Assembly: GCA_027067855.1 (NCBI GenBank)
Contig: JAMOUX010000026.1
Span: forward strand, 80,473 to 144,472
Direction of reading: 5' to 3'
DNA from: Candidatus Fermentibacteraceae bacterium
GTDB taxonomy: Bacteria > Fermentibacterota > Fermentibacteria > Fermentibacterales > JCC-6
Length of the DNA stretch: 64,000 bases
A model generated the notes under the pieces. That model had not been told where the DNA came from. It made no database searches and saw nothing but the letters and a program-made list of their open reading frames with translations. Position 1 is the stretch's first letter. Each line of letters opens with the position of its first letter. Below are positions 16,257 through 23,367 of the stretch, in pieces. The translations under genes were made by a program, and so were the position numbers.

Positions 16257-17116
16257 GAGGATGTCTCCTTCCGGATCCTTTCAAGGAGTTCGGCGAAAAG
16301 CGGTCGGTATCCGGGGAGACCGTCCGTGAGGGCCACTCCTTCGGACAGGGTTTCCGCTATCCTCCTGTCCATGGGTATCTTTGCCAGGACCGGCAGCTCT
16401 TTTTCCCTGCAGAATCCTTCCACATCATCGCTTCCGGCACCGTAGCGATTGATCACTACGCCGGCGGGTATGCCGAGTTGGTCCCTCACCACGTTGACCA
16501 TGGCAGCCAGATCATGGAGCCCGAAGGGAGTGGGCTCGGTGACCAGTACGACATAATTCGCGGGTCTTATCGTTTCCACCACGGGGCAGGAGGTTCCGGG
16601 AGGAGCATCCAGGATGACGGTTCTTTCCTGCGAGTCGTCGAGAAATCGATCCAGCAGAGACGAAATTATGGGTACCGCCATGGCCTGGCCGGTATTGAGG
16701 ATTCCCCCGGCGAAGTCCACTCTTTCGGATGTACCGCTTTCCAGGTAGCCCGAGACGTGGAGTTCTTCCGTGACGGCATTTCTGGGACAGGCCAGGGCGC
16801 AACCTCCGCATCCATGACACATATCCTTGAATACCAGGACTTTTTCACCGGCTACGGCGATCGCATGCCAAGCGCAGACTTCGGCGCACCTTCCGCAGAA
16901 ATCGCATTTTCCCGGGTCCACCACGGGGACCCGGACCCCGGTTTCGATTTTCGCCTCGTACTCGATATTCAGGAACAGTCCGGCATTGGGTTCCTCTACG
17001 TCACAGTCCAGTAGCAGGGGTTTCGGTCCGGAAGTCCCGGCGGCGGCCAGCGCGAGACTCACCGCCACCATGGTTTTACCGGTACCGCCCTTGCCTCCGG
17101 CAACGACAATGACCAT
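16253..17116 (-). CDS. MinD/Mrp-type ATPase with internal 2x[4Fe-4S] ferredoxin domain (Orp-like), paralogue
   Basis: 287 aa, same architecture as its downstream neighbour: GGKGGTGKTM at about 7-16, DCDVEEPNAGLFL, ferredoxin insertion with CDFCGRCAEVC and CHGCGGCALACP, then TVILDAPPGTSCPV. The two ATPases probably form a heterodimer that loads or releases the metal-binding NifX-type proteins encoded upstream. Start at 17116 is preceded by AGGAAGTAAG and lies 5 bases after the zinc-ribbon stop; the frame remains open upstream but covers that other gene. Confidence 0.85.
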   Translation of the reverse strand: MVIVVAGGKGGTGKTMVAVSLALAAAGTSGPKPLLLDCDVEEPNAGLFLNIEYEAKIETGVRVPVVDPGKCDFCGRCAEVCAWHAIAVAGEKVLVFKDMCHGCGGCALACPRNAVTEELHVSGYLESGTSERVDFAGGILNTGQAMAVPIISSLLDRFLDDSQERTVILDAPPGTSCPVVETIRPANYVVLVTEPTPFGLHDLAAMVNVVRDQLGIPAGVVINRYGAGSDDVEGFCREKELPVLAKIPMDRRIAETLSEGVALTDGLPGYRPLFAELLERIRKETSS

Positions 17117-17121
17117 TCGTC

Positions 17122-17280
17122 TTACTTCCTGGCCAGGGAGGCTCCGCACTTGGGACAGCGGATGGCATGACACGGTTGGCCGGCACGGTGTTCCTGCCCG
17201 TATCCGCACGACAGGCACACGCAAAATCCTCCGGGTCCCGTGCCTCCGCCGGGGCTCCTGTTCGTGCCTTTCCCCTTAAT
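17122..17280 (-). CDS. Tiny zinc-ribbon protein with apparent ATT start
   Basis: 52 aa, too short for ordinary ORF calling. After a Gly-rich head (about 1-18) the chain reads as a zinc or iron ribbon: Cys at 20, 22, 25, then 37, 42 and 45 (CVCLSCGYG and CPKCG). Similar small ribbons accompany NifX-MinD clusters in other anaerobes. In frame there is no ATG, GTG or TTG between the upstream stop and the ribbon, but AGGAG sits 6 bases before an ATT codon at 17280, so ATT is the best start; a base-call error turning ATG into ATT is the alternative. It fits exactly between its neighbours. Confidence 0.75.
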   Translation of the reverse strand: MKGKGTNRSPGGGTGPGGFCVCLSCGYGQEHRAGQPCHAIRCPKCGASLARK

Positions 17281-17291
17281 GCTTTTCTCCT

Positions 17292-17732
17292 TTACGGTTT
17301 CGTTTTTCCGTTCGTCAGGCGGCCTGTCGCGTCATTCGGTCGGAGGCGGGTGTGAGATTCCGTTCCCGAAGAATGTTCGATGCTTTCCCTGCATGGTGAA
17401 GCTGCGGCCGATTTTCCCGACAGGAATGTTTCCACCACGCTTCTGACGGTGCCGGAAACCCCGGAGACACACTCGATTCCGGCCCCGGAGAATGCATCGA
17501 TGGCTCTTCGTCCCATTCCCCCGGCCAACATGACCTGTGCTCCCAGGTCGACTACGAAGGATGGCACCTGTCCGGGCGAGTGGCTTTCGTAGAAGGGATT
17601 CCTTACCGCTTCAGAAGCTATTATCTCCTCTTCCCGGACATCCACCAGGATAAAGAAGGGACATCGTCCGAAATGGCGGCTCACCGGACTGTCCAACCCT
17701 CGGTCGTCGTCGGACGAAACGGCTATCCTCAT
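17292..17732 (-). CDS. NifX/NifB-family dinitrogenase cofactor-binding-like protein (Orp-like)
   Basis: 146 aa. The N-terminal 105 residues form the RNase H-like NifX/NifY fold: [27 protein letters not shown] start, conserved [13 protein letters not shown] loop and a Cys in IECVSG. Proteins of this family bind metal-sulfur cofactors, for example the Mo-Cu cluster of ORP in Desulfovibrio. The last 40 residues are polar and probably disordered. Overlaps its upstream paralogue by ATGA; GGGGAGGAAAA precedes the start. Confidence 0.82.
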   Translation of the reverse strand: MRIAVSSDDDRGLDSPVSRHFGRCPFFILVDVREEEIIASEAVRNPFYESHSPGQVPSFVVDLGAQVMLAGGMGRRAIDAFSGAGIECVSGVSGTVRSVVETFLSGKSAAASPCRESIEHSSGTESHTRLRPNDATGRLTNGKTKP

Positions 17733-18223
17733 TTTTCCTCCCCCGGCAGTTCCGCTATTTCTTCCAGCAATTTCTCGACCTGTCCCCTGAGTTTCCCGAG
17801 CTTGGAAGTCAGTTGGTCGAGATGCCGGTCTGTGCTTTCCCCGGAAATTTCCCTTTCGGGAATCGGTTTGCCGTGGCCCGGCGAACCGGACGAGGAAAGG
17901 GGTTGAAGTTTTCCTTTTTCGAAGTCACGTACCGCGTCCTTCACGGTACCCTTTCCGGACGAGTAACATGGAAGGGACGCAGCCTCGAGTACTTCGAACG
18001 CCTTTGGTCCCAGTTTGGGAGCAAGAAGGATATCGGGTTCGTGAGCCAGAACGAGTTGGGCCGCCTGTACGCCGGCCCCGCCGGTCTGGTTCCCGGCCGG
18101 ATTTTCGACGACTTCGAATGAGAAATCCTCGGTATCCACCAAGATGAAGTAGGGAGTTCTTCCGAACACGTCACCGACGGGTGAATCCAAGGTCGCTTCC
18201 CGGGCGCTCACCATCACCTTCAT
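17729..18223 (-). CDS. NifX/NifB-family protein with C-terminal coiled coil (Orp-like)
   Basis: 164 aa. A NifX-type domain (about 1-110: MKVMVSAREATLDSPVGDVFGRTPYF, NQTGGAGVQAAQLV, LAPKLGPKAFEVL, CYSSGKGTVKDAV) followed by a predicted coiled coil (about 133-160, HLDQLTSKLGKLRGQVEKLL). The coiled coil may pair with the similar tail of the neighbouring DUF5320 protein, holding the complex together. Overlaps the DUF5320 gene by ATGA. Confidence 0.8.
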   Translation of the reverse strand: MKVMVSAREATLDSPVGDVFGRTPYFILVDTEDFSFEVVENPAGNQTGGAGVQAAQLVLAHEPDILLAPKLGPKAFEVLEAASLPCYSSGKGTVKDAVRDFEKGKLQPLSSSGSPGHGKPIPEREISGESTDRHLDQLTSKLGKLRGQVEKLLEEIAELPGEEK

Positions 18224-18570
18224 TGCTTGTTTCCACGCTTATCTGCGTTCTTGATCCGTTCGATTCCGCCGGCGATCCTTTCCAGGATCTCCGAAACGAA
18301 ATCCAGTTGCCGCTTGATGCTTTCCGTATCAGTTTCCCGGGAGTATCCCGGTCGGCACCGGTGCGGGTGATGCATCCGGCAGGGAATATCGGCTTCATAG
18401 TATCGATGTCGGTAACCACCGCCCCGACAGGGTCTTGCATGATGTCCGCAACGACCTTCCCGGCCGGGAGAGGTCACGTATCCTCCTTCGTGATGACCGG
18501 AGCATCTTCCAACGCCTCTTCCGCTGCGGGGTCCTTCTCCCAAGGGTCCGGTTCCGTCTCCTCCGGGCAT
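18220..18570 (-). CDS. DUF5320 protein
   Basis: 116 aa. The start MPGGDGTGPLGEGPRSGRG is the signature of DUF5320, a short Gly/Arg-rich protein regularly found next to NifX-MinD (ORP-type) clusters. A middle part rich in Cys, His and Arg (RCSGHH, RCGHHARPCRGGG) may bind metal, and the C-terminus is a short coiled coil. AAAGGAGAAATC precedes the ATG; 12 bases follow the PadR stop. Function unknown beyond the association. Confidence 0.8.
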   Translation of the reverse strand: MPGGDGTGPLGEGPRSGRGVGRCSGHHEGGYVTSPGREGRCGHHARPCRGGGYRHRYYEADIPCRMHHPHRCRPGYSRETDTESIKRQLDFVSEILERIAGGIERIKNADKRGNKQ

Positions 18571-18582
18571 GATTTCTCCTTT

Positions 18583-18984
18583 CTAATCGTTTTCTCCGTG
18601 GAAAATTTCCATGTGGCGTCTGTACTTCTTCAAAAATGTCTGCAGGATATGGCGTGTCTTCTTCAGTTCTTCCACCCATGATTTCAGGTAGAGGTTTCCC
18701 TCGTCGGTGAGGGAGTAGACCCTGCGGGCGGGACCGGCGTCACCCTCGTTCCACCTGGATTCGACCAGATTCCTTTCCTCCAGACTCCGAAGCATCCTGT
18801 AGATGGTGCTGGAGTCCGCCGGGACTTCATGGAAACCGAATTTTTCAAGGTCTTCCAGAAGTTGGTAACCATGAGATTCCTTCCCGTGGAGAAGGAGTAG
18901 CAGGCATGGTTCGAGGAAGCCGTATATGCTCCGTCTTCTACATCTTTTCCTGTTCTCGCTTCCGCATCTTCCCCGACCCGGCAT
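18583..18984 (-). CDS. PadR family transcriptional regulator of the ORP-like operon
   Basis: 133 aa. N-terminal head with Cys and many Arg (MPGRGRCGSENRKRCRRR), then the PadR winged helix: GFLEPCLLLLLHGKESHGYQLLEDLEKFG, DSSTIYRMLRSLEERNLVESRW, and the wing GPARRVYSLTDEGNLYL, with a C-terminal dimer helix. Start at 18984 is set by AGAGGAA; the frame is open for 21 more codons, but those would cover the operator. First gene of the operon, directly behind a promoter with a dyad, so autoregulation is likely. The N-terminal cysteines may sense metal or redox. Confidence 0.85.
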   Translation of the reverse strand: MPGRGRCGSENRKRCRRRSIYGFLEPCLLLLLHGKESHGYQLLEDLEKFGFHEVPADSSTIYRMLRSLEERNLVESRWNEGDAGPARRVYSLTDEGNLYLKSWVEELKKTRHILQTFLKKYRRHMEIFHGEND

Positions 18985-18998
18985 AGTGTTCCTCTCAT

Positions 18999-19019
18999 CT
19001 ACATGCAAAATGCACATAG
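18999..19019 (-). promoter_or_regulatory. Dyad operator before padR
   Basis: A 21-bp near-palindrome of form CTA-N2-TGCA-N3-TGCA-N2-TAG, 14 bp upstream of the padR start and one base downstream of the -10. Likely the PadR binding site blocking initiation. Confidence 0.65.
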
Positions 19020-19047
19020 ATGATAATAGGATTTCGGCAACGGTCAA
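19020..19047 (-). promoter_or_regulatory. Promoter of the ORP-like operon
   Basis: On minus, TTGACC (19042-19047) and TATCAT (19020-19025) at spacing 16. A housekeeping promoter, whereas the known Desulfovibrio orp operon uses sigma-54; no -24/-12 element is present here. Confidence 0.65.
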
Positions 19048-19196
19048 CCCCGGGACTACCGCAGGATATGTTCCCCCGAAGGCCGCTTCGGATGCCTGGT
19101 CGGATCAACGGTGAAAACTTGACCGGCATCCGCCAAGGCGAGAGCGATGATAATGAACATGAAAATCCTTTCTCCATGCCGGTATCTTCCGGAGAG

Positions 19197-19238
19197 GGTT
19201 CCGGAACCTTGTGATTTACCGGTAACGGATGGTATACT
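19197..19238 (+). promoter_or_regulatory. Promoter of hybrid kinase with flanking palindrome
   Basis: TTGTGA (19209-19214) and TATACT (19233-19238), spacing 18, precede the kinase gene by about 45 bp. Immediately upstream of the -35 is the perfect 12-bp palindrome GGTTCCGGAACC (19197-19208), a position suited to an activator. Confidence 0.5.
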
Positions 19239-19281
19239 ACACTCGTAGTTCCGGCCCATCCATCCAAGAGGATTTGCTTGT

Positions 19282-22011
19282 ATGACCTTAGAATCCCTGT
19301 CCGGACGTAAGGACAATATCTCCGCACCGGAAGACAAACTGCGTCTCTTTCGTTCGAAACTCCAGGCTTTGATGAAACTCAGCAACGATTTCATAGCGAT
19401 CCTGGACAGGAACGGTATCATCGTCGACCTGAGCGAAAACGCCGCCGTTCTTCTTGAAACGGACGTAAACGACGTCATCGGGAAGTTCCACTGGGAAGAT
19501 TTCCTTCCCGAGGAAGAGAAGCCCAGGCTTGCCGGTTATTTCTTCAGCAGGGCCAACGGCACGGGAGACCCGCCTTCTTCCTATACGTTGAGGCTCAAAC
19601 TTCCTTCGGGAGAGCGGTTCATGAGAGCCAAGGTGGACTTCATTCCGGGCACTGAAGACAGGATAGTCGTCCTCAAGGATCTCAGCGAGGTCGTGGAGGA
19701 AAAGAGAAGAACGGCGGAAAGCGAGGAGAGGTATCGGGCGGTGGTGGAGAACACCAACGACGGCATCCTCATATGCACCATGGAGAGAACCCTCTTCGCC
19801 AACACGAGTTTCTGCAACATGACCGGTCTTCCCAGGGAAGAAGTCTACATGCTGTCGCCCATGAGGTTGTTCCATGATTCCGACAGGAATAAACTGGAGG
19901 AACTCTTTCCCGTGGTTGGCGATCGGGCGGGGCACCGCGGGGTTTTCGAGGTGAGGGTGAGAAAAAGAAGCGGATTCCTTCCCGCCGAGCTGTCTTCGGT
20001 TGCAATAAACTACAGGAACACCGAAGCGGTGCTTTTTTCCGTGCGTGATCTGACCCGTAGAAAGGAAGCCGAAAAAAAGCTGAAAGAGCAGCACGAACTG
20101 CTGCAGGCCATAGTCGATAATTCCCCGGTGGGAATTTCCGTGTACGACAGCAAGGGAACTCTTCTCATGTTCAACTCATCCTGGGCGACCATATGGGGCA
20201 AGACGCCGGAGCAGATAGAAGAATTGAAAGTGCCGAAGAAGGAGTTGCGCATCGACGACAGCGACTCCTATCTGGGAGATTACCTGGAACAGGTGGTCAA
20301 GGTATACCGAGAAGGCGGTTATCTCTACATACCCATCCTGAAGACGGACAACTTTCTTTCCGGTGCGGCGGAATATATATCCCATCACTTTTACGCCCTG
20401 AAGAACGAAGATGGTACCGTGGACAAGGTGATCGTTCTCACTCTGGACCTCACCGAGACCCTGAAGGTCAAGGATGAACTGAAAGAAACCAGGGACAGGT
20501 ACGATCAGCTCTTCAGCGAGGTTCCCGTGGCCTTGTACAGGACGACTCTGGATCCCGACAGCAAAATCATTTCGGCGAATCCCAAGATGAAAAAACTTTT
20601 CTTCGATCCGGAGAATCCGGGTGAAATCGACGGAGTACGCGTCAGTGATTTGTACCGGAATCCTCAGAAACGCAGGGAATTCCTGAAAAAACTCGAAAGG
20701 GAGAAAGAGATCCAGGGATTCGAGATAGAATTTCGCAGGATGGACGGATCCACGTTCCTGGGCAGCGTATCCGCCCGCATGGTCAAGGGGCGAAACGGCG
20801 GACAAGATTACATAGAGGGAATGATTCTCGATGTTACCGAGCAGAAGAAGAGGGAAGAGGAACTTCTTAAGATAGAACAGCTGGAGACCATCGGCACTTT
20901 GGCGGGGGGGATAGCCCATGATTTCAACAACCTTCTCATGGCGATACAGGGTTCCATCTTCCTTGCGATGGAGGAGAGGGACCCGGAAAAGATCCGCCGG
21001 CGGCTCGAGGAGGCCGAGAGTGCCGTGGAGGAGGCGGCGGTGCTCACCGGACGACTCCTGACCTTCACCAGAGGCGGGGCGCCCATGAGGAAACTGGTTG
21101 ACGTGGAATCGTGCGTGCGTGAACCGATCCTGTTCTGCCTGAGCGGATCCCTGGTCAAGGCGGAGTTCCGTTTCGACGACAATCTTTTTCCTATATATGC
21201 CGACCAGGAGCAGGTATCCCAGGCTGTGAGGAACATAGCCTTGAATGCGGTCCAGGCCATGCCCGACGGGGGCAGGATCACGGTGACCTGCGGCAACGTC
21301 ATCCTCGAAAAGGGAAACATCCGGGCGCTGAATCCCGGGGAGTATGTAAAAATATCGATTCGTGACGAAGGCCCCGGTATACCGCCGGATGACATGAGAA
21401 AAGTGTTCAATCCGTACTTCACCACCAAGCCGGACGGGACCGGCCTGGGTCTTGCCACCAGTTTTTCCATAATCAAGAAGCATTCCGGGGCGATAAGCGT
21501 TTCTTCCGTGGAGGGCGAGGGAGCGGAGTTTACCATATATCTTCCCGCGGAAACCGGGGCCGTCGCCGGAGAGGAAGATGAGAAGAAATGGCCCCGGGGT
21601 GGGGAAGTGGGGGCGCTGAGCATCCTTATCATGGATGACGACGACAAAGTCAGGAAGGTCCTCAAGGAAATGCTCCTCAGTCTGGGTCACGACGTAGAGG
21701 AGAGCAGAAACGGTAACGAGGTGGTGGAAATTTACGGAAAGAGGCTGGAGGAAGGAAGACCTTTCGATCTGGTGATATTGGACCTGACCGTGTCCGGCGG
21801 AATCGGCGGGGAAGCCGCCGTGGCCTCCCTCAAGGAGATGGATCCGGATGTTAAGGCCATAGTCTGCAGCGGGTACACCAATAACCCGGTGTTGGCTGAC
21901 CACAAAGAGTACGGGTTTTCGGGGAGTCTCGTCAAACCGTTCAGTTTTTCCGCCCTGGAGGAAGAGATACGATCCGTCATGGGGGCCGCCGGCCTGTTCG
22001 AAAGGGGCTGA
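19282..22011 (+). CDS. Cytoplasmic multi-PAS hybrid histidine kinase with receiver
   Basis: 909 aa, no membrane segment. Order: about four PAS domains (roughly 25-135, 148-265, 275-400, 405-525), HisKA with the phospho-His in GGIAHDFNNLL, HATPase with N-box NIALNAVQAM, G1 DEGPGIPP and G2 GTGLGLATS (about 640-755), then a receiver (about 785-900) with acidic pocket MDDDD, phospho-Asp in LVILDLT and Lys in LVKPFS. The receiver keeps its key residues but no output domain follows, so it may phosphorelay or self-regulate. Signal unknown. AAGAGGA precedes the ATG; the phosphomannomutase starts 2 bases after the stop. Confidence 0.92.
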   Translation: MTLESLSGRKDNISAPEDKLRLFRSKLQALMKLSNDFIAILDRNGIIVDLSENAAVLLETDVNDVIGKFHWEDFLPEEEKPRLAGYFFSRANGTGDPPSSYTLRLKLPSGERFMRAKVDFIPGTEDRIVVLKDLSEVVEEKRRTAESEERYRAVVENTNDGILICTMERTLFANTSFCNMTGLPREEVYMLSPMRLFHDSDRNKLEELFPVVGDRAGHRGVFEVRVRKRSGFLPAELSSVAINYRNTEAVLFSVRDLTRRKEAEKKLKEQHELLQAIVDNSPVGISVYDSKGTLLMFNSSWATIWGKTPEQIEELKVPKKELRIDDSDSYLGDYLEQVVKVYREGGYLYIPILKTDNFLSGAAEYISHHFYALKNEDGTVDKVIVLTLDLTETLKVKDELKETRDRYDQLFSEVPVALYRTTLDPDSKIISANPKMKKLFFDPENPGEIDGVRVSDLYRNPQKRREFLKKLEREKEIQGFEIEFRRMDGSTFLGSVSARMVKGRNGGQDYIEGMILDVTEQKKREEELLKIEQLETIGTLAGGIAHDFNNLLMAIQGSIFLAMEERDPEKIRRRLEEAESAVEEAAVLTGRLLTFTRGGAPMRKLVDVESCVREPILFCLSGSLVKAEFRFDDNLFPIYADQEQVSQAVRNIALNAVQAMPDGGRITVTCGNVILEKGNIRALNPGEYVKISIRDEGPGIPPDDMRKVFNPYFTTKPDGTGLGLATSFSIIKKHSGAISVSSVEGEGAEFTIYLPAETGAVAGEEDEKKWPRGGEVGALSILIMDDDDKVRKVLKEMLLSLGHDVEESRNGNEVVEIYGKRLEEGRPFDLVILDLTVSGGIGGEAAVASLKEMDPDVKAIVCSGYTNNPVLADHKEYGFSGSLVKPFSFSALEEEIRSVMGAAGLFERG

Positions 22012-22012
22012 C

Positions 22013-23359
22013 GTGGGTCCTTTCAAGGCTTACGACATCAGGGGCGTGTACGGGAAGGATTTCGACCGCGGGACGGTCTACGCCGTGGGTCGGCACCTGC
22101 CGGGTCTTCTGGAGGCGGACAGGGTCCTGGTCGGTTATGATTGCCGTAAGTCGTCGCCGGAGATCTTCGAGGCCCTGACGGAAGGTATATTGGATGCCGG
22201 AGCTGACGTCGAGGATATGGGACCCGCCACCACTCCCATGGTCTATTACGTTACCGCGACCGGAAATTTTCCCGCATCGGTGCAGATAACCGCATCGCAC
22301 AATCCCGGGGAATACAACGGTATGAAGATTTCCCGCAAGGGGGCCCTGCCCGTAGGTTACGACACGGGATTACGCCGGCTCGAGGAAATGGTCCGAAAAG
22401 GAACTCCTTCTCCGGCGGCTTCCAGGGGTAAATTGAGGAGGCTCACCGGAGCCAGGGAGGATTACCTTTCATTCCTGGCCGGGTTTCTCGGGGACTTGTC
22501 TCCCCTCCGTGTCGCCGTGGATTGCTCGAACGGCATGGCTTCCCTGCTGGCCGCCGATCTATTCGGACGGAACGTGACTTACATCTATGATACAATGGAC
22601 GGCAATTTCCCGAATCACGATCCGAATCCTCTGGTGGAGAAGAATACCGCTGATCTCAAGGAGTTGGTACTGAAAGAAGGAATGGATGTGGGGGCCATTT
22701 TCGATGGCGACGGGGACAGGGTGGTGTTCGTGGATGAAAACGGCGGCTTTGTCCGCCCCGACATCATGACCGCCGTGCTGGGAGAAAGCCTGCTGGAGAA
22801 AAACGGAGAATGGGTTCTTCACGACGTCAGAACATCCCGGGGAGTTATCGAGAGGATAAGAAACCTTGGTGGAAAGCCTTACATGTGGAAAGTAGGGCAT
22901 TCTCACGCGAAAATGAAAATGAGGGAACTCGGGGCGGCTTACGGGGGAGAGCTCGCCGGACATTATTACTTCAGACATTTTTTCAATTGTGATTCGGGAA
23001 TGTTGGCGGCGATCCACGTCCTGAACATTCTTGCCGCCCGCGCCGAAGCCGGGCGATCATTTTCCGAACTCGTGGAAGAAATAGACGTTTACTCCAATTC
23101 CGGGGAAGTGAATTTTATCGTGTCGGACAAGGCGGCTGCAATGAATGCCGTTGTCCGCCATTTTTCATCCCGGGAGATTCCTTCCAACGTGTACGATTTC
23201 GATGGGTATCGGCTTGAATTCCGTGAATGGTGGTTCAGTCTCAGGCCGTCCAATACCGAACCGTACCTGAGATTGGTTGCCGAAGCTTCCTCTCCCGGAC
23301 TCCTGGAGGAGAAGCTCCGGGAGATAAGAACCATCCTGGACGATTTCCGGGAAGATTGA
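22013..23359 (+). CDS. Phosphomannomutase/phosphoglucomutase
   Basis: 448 aa, alpha-D-phosphohexomutase family (ManB/AlgC type), moving phosphate between C6 and C1 of mannose or glucose for nucleotide-sugar synthesis. The four loops are present: phosphoserine TASHNPGEYNG, metal loop DGDGDRV, sugar loop GGELAGH and phosphate loop RPSNTEPYLR. It begins KAYDIRGVYG, typical of the family. GTG start behind AAAGGGG, 1 base after the kinase stop, hence probably co-transcribed with it. Mannose-1-phosphate could feed the gmd gene at 50822. Confidence 0.92.
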   Translation: MGPFKAYDIRGVYGKDFDRGTVYAVGRHLPGLLEADRVLVGYDCRKSSPEIFEALTEGILDAGADVEDMGPATTPMVYYVTATGNFPASVQITASHNPGEYNGMKISRKGALPVGYDTGLRRLEEMVRKGTPSPAASRGKLRRLTGAREDYLSFLAGFLGDLSPLRVAVDCSNGMASLLAADLFGRNVTYIYDTMDGNFPNHDPNPLVEKNTADLKELVLKEGMDVGAIFDGDGDRVVFVDENGGFVRPDIMTAVLGESLLEKNGEWVLHDVRTSRGVIERIRNLGGKPYMWKVGHSHAKMKMRELGAAYGGELAGHYYFRHFFNCDSGMLAAIHVLNILAARAEAGRSFSELVEEIDVYSNSGEVNFIVSDKAAAMNAVVRHFSSREIPSNVYDFDGYRLEFREWWFSLRPSNTEPYLRLVAEASSPGLLEEKLREIRTILDDFRED

Positions 23360-23367
23360 TTATTACG

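Noticed and set aside
20176-22026. 616-codon open frame on the minus strand opposite the histidine kinase
   Set aside because: It mirrors the kinase codon pattern, lacks any domain or ribosome site, and the plus-strand protein has all kinase motifs. A composition-driven shadow.
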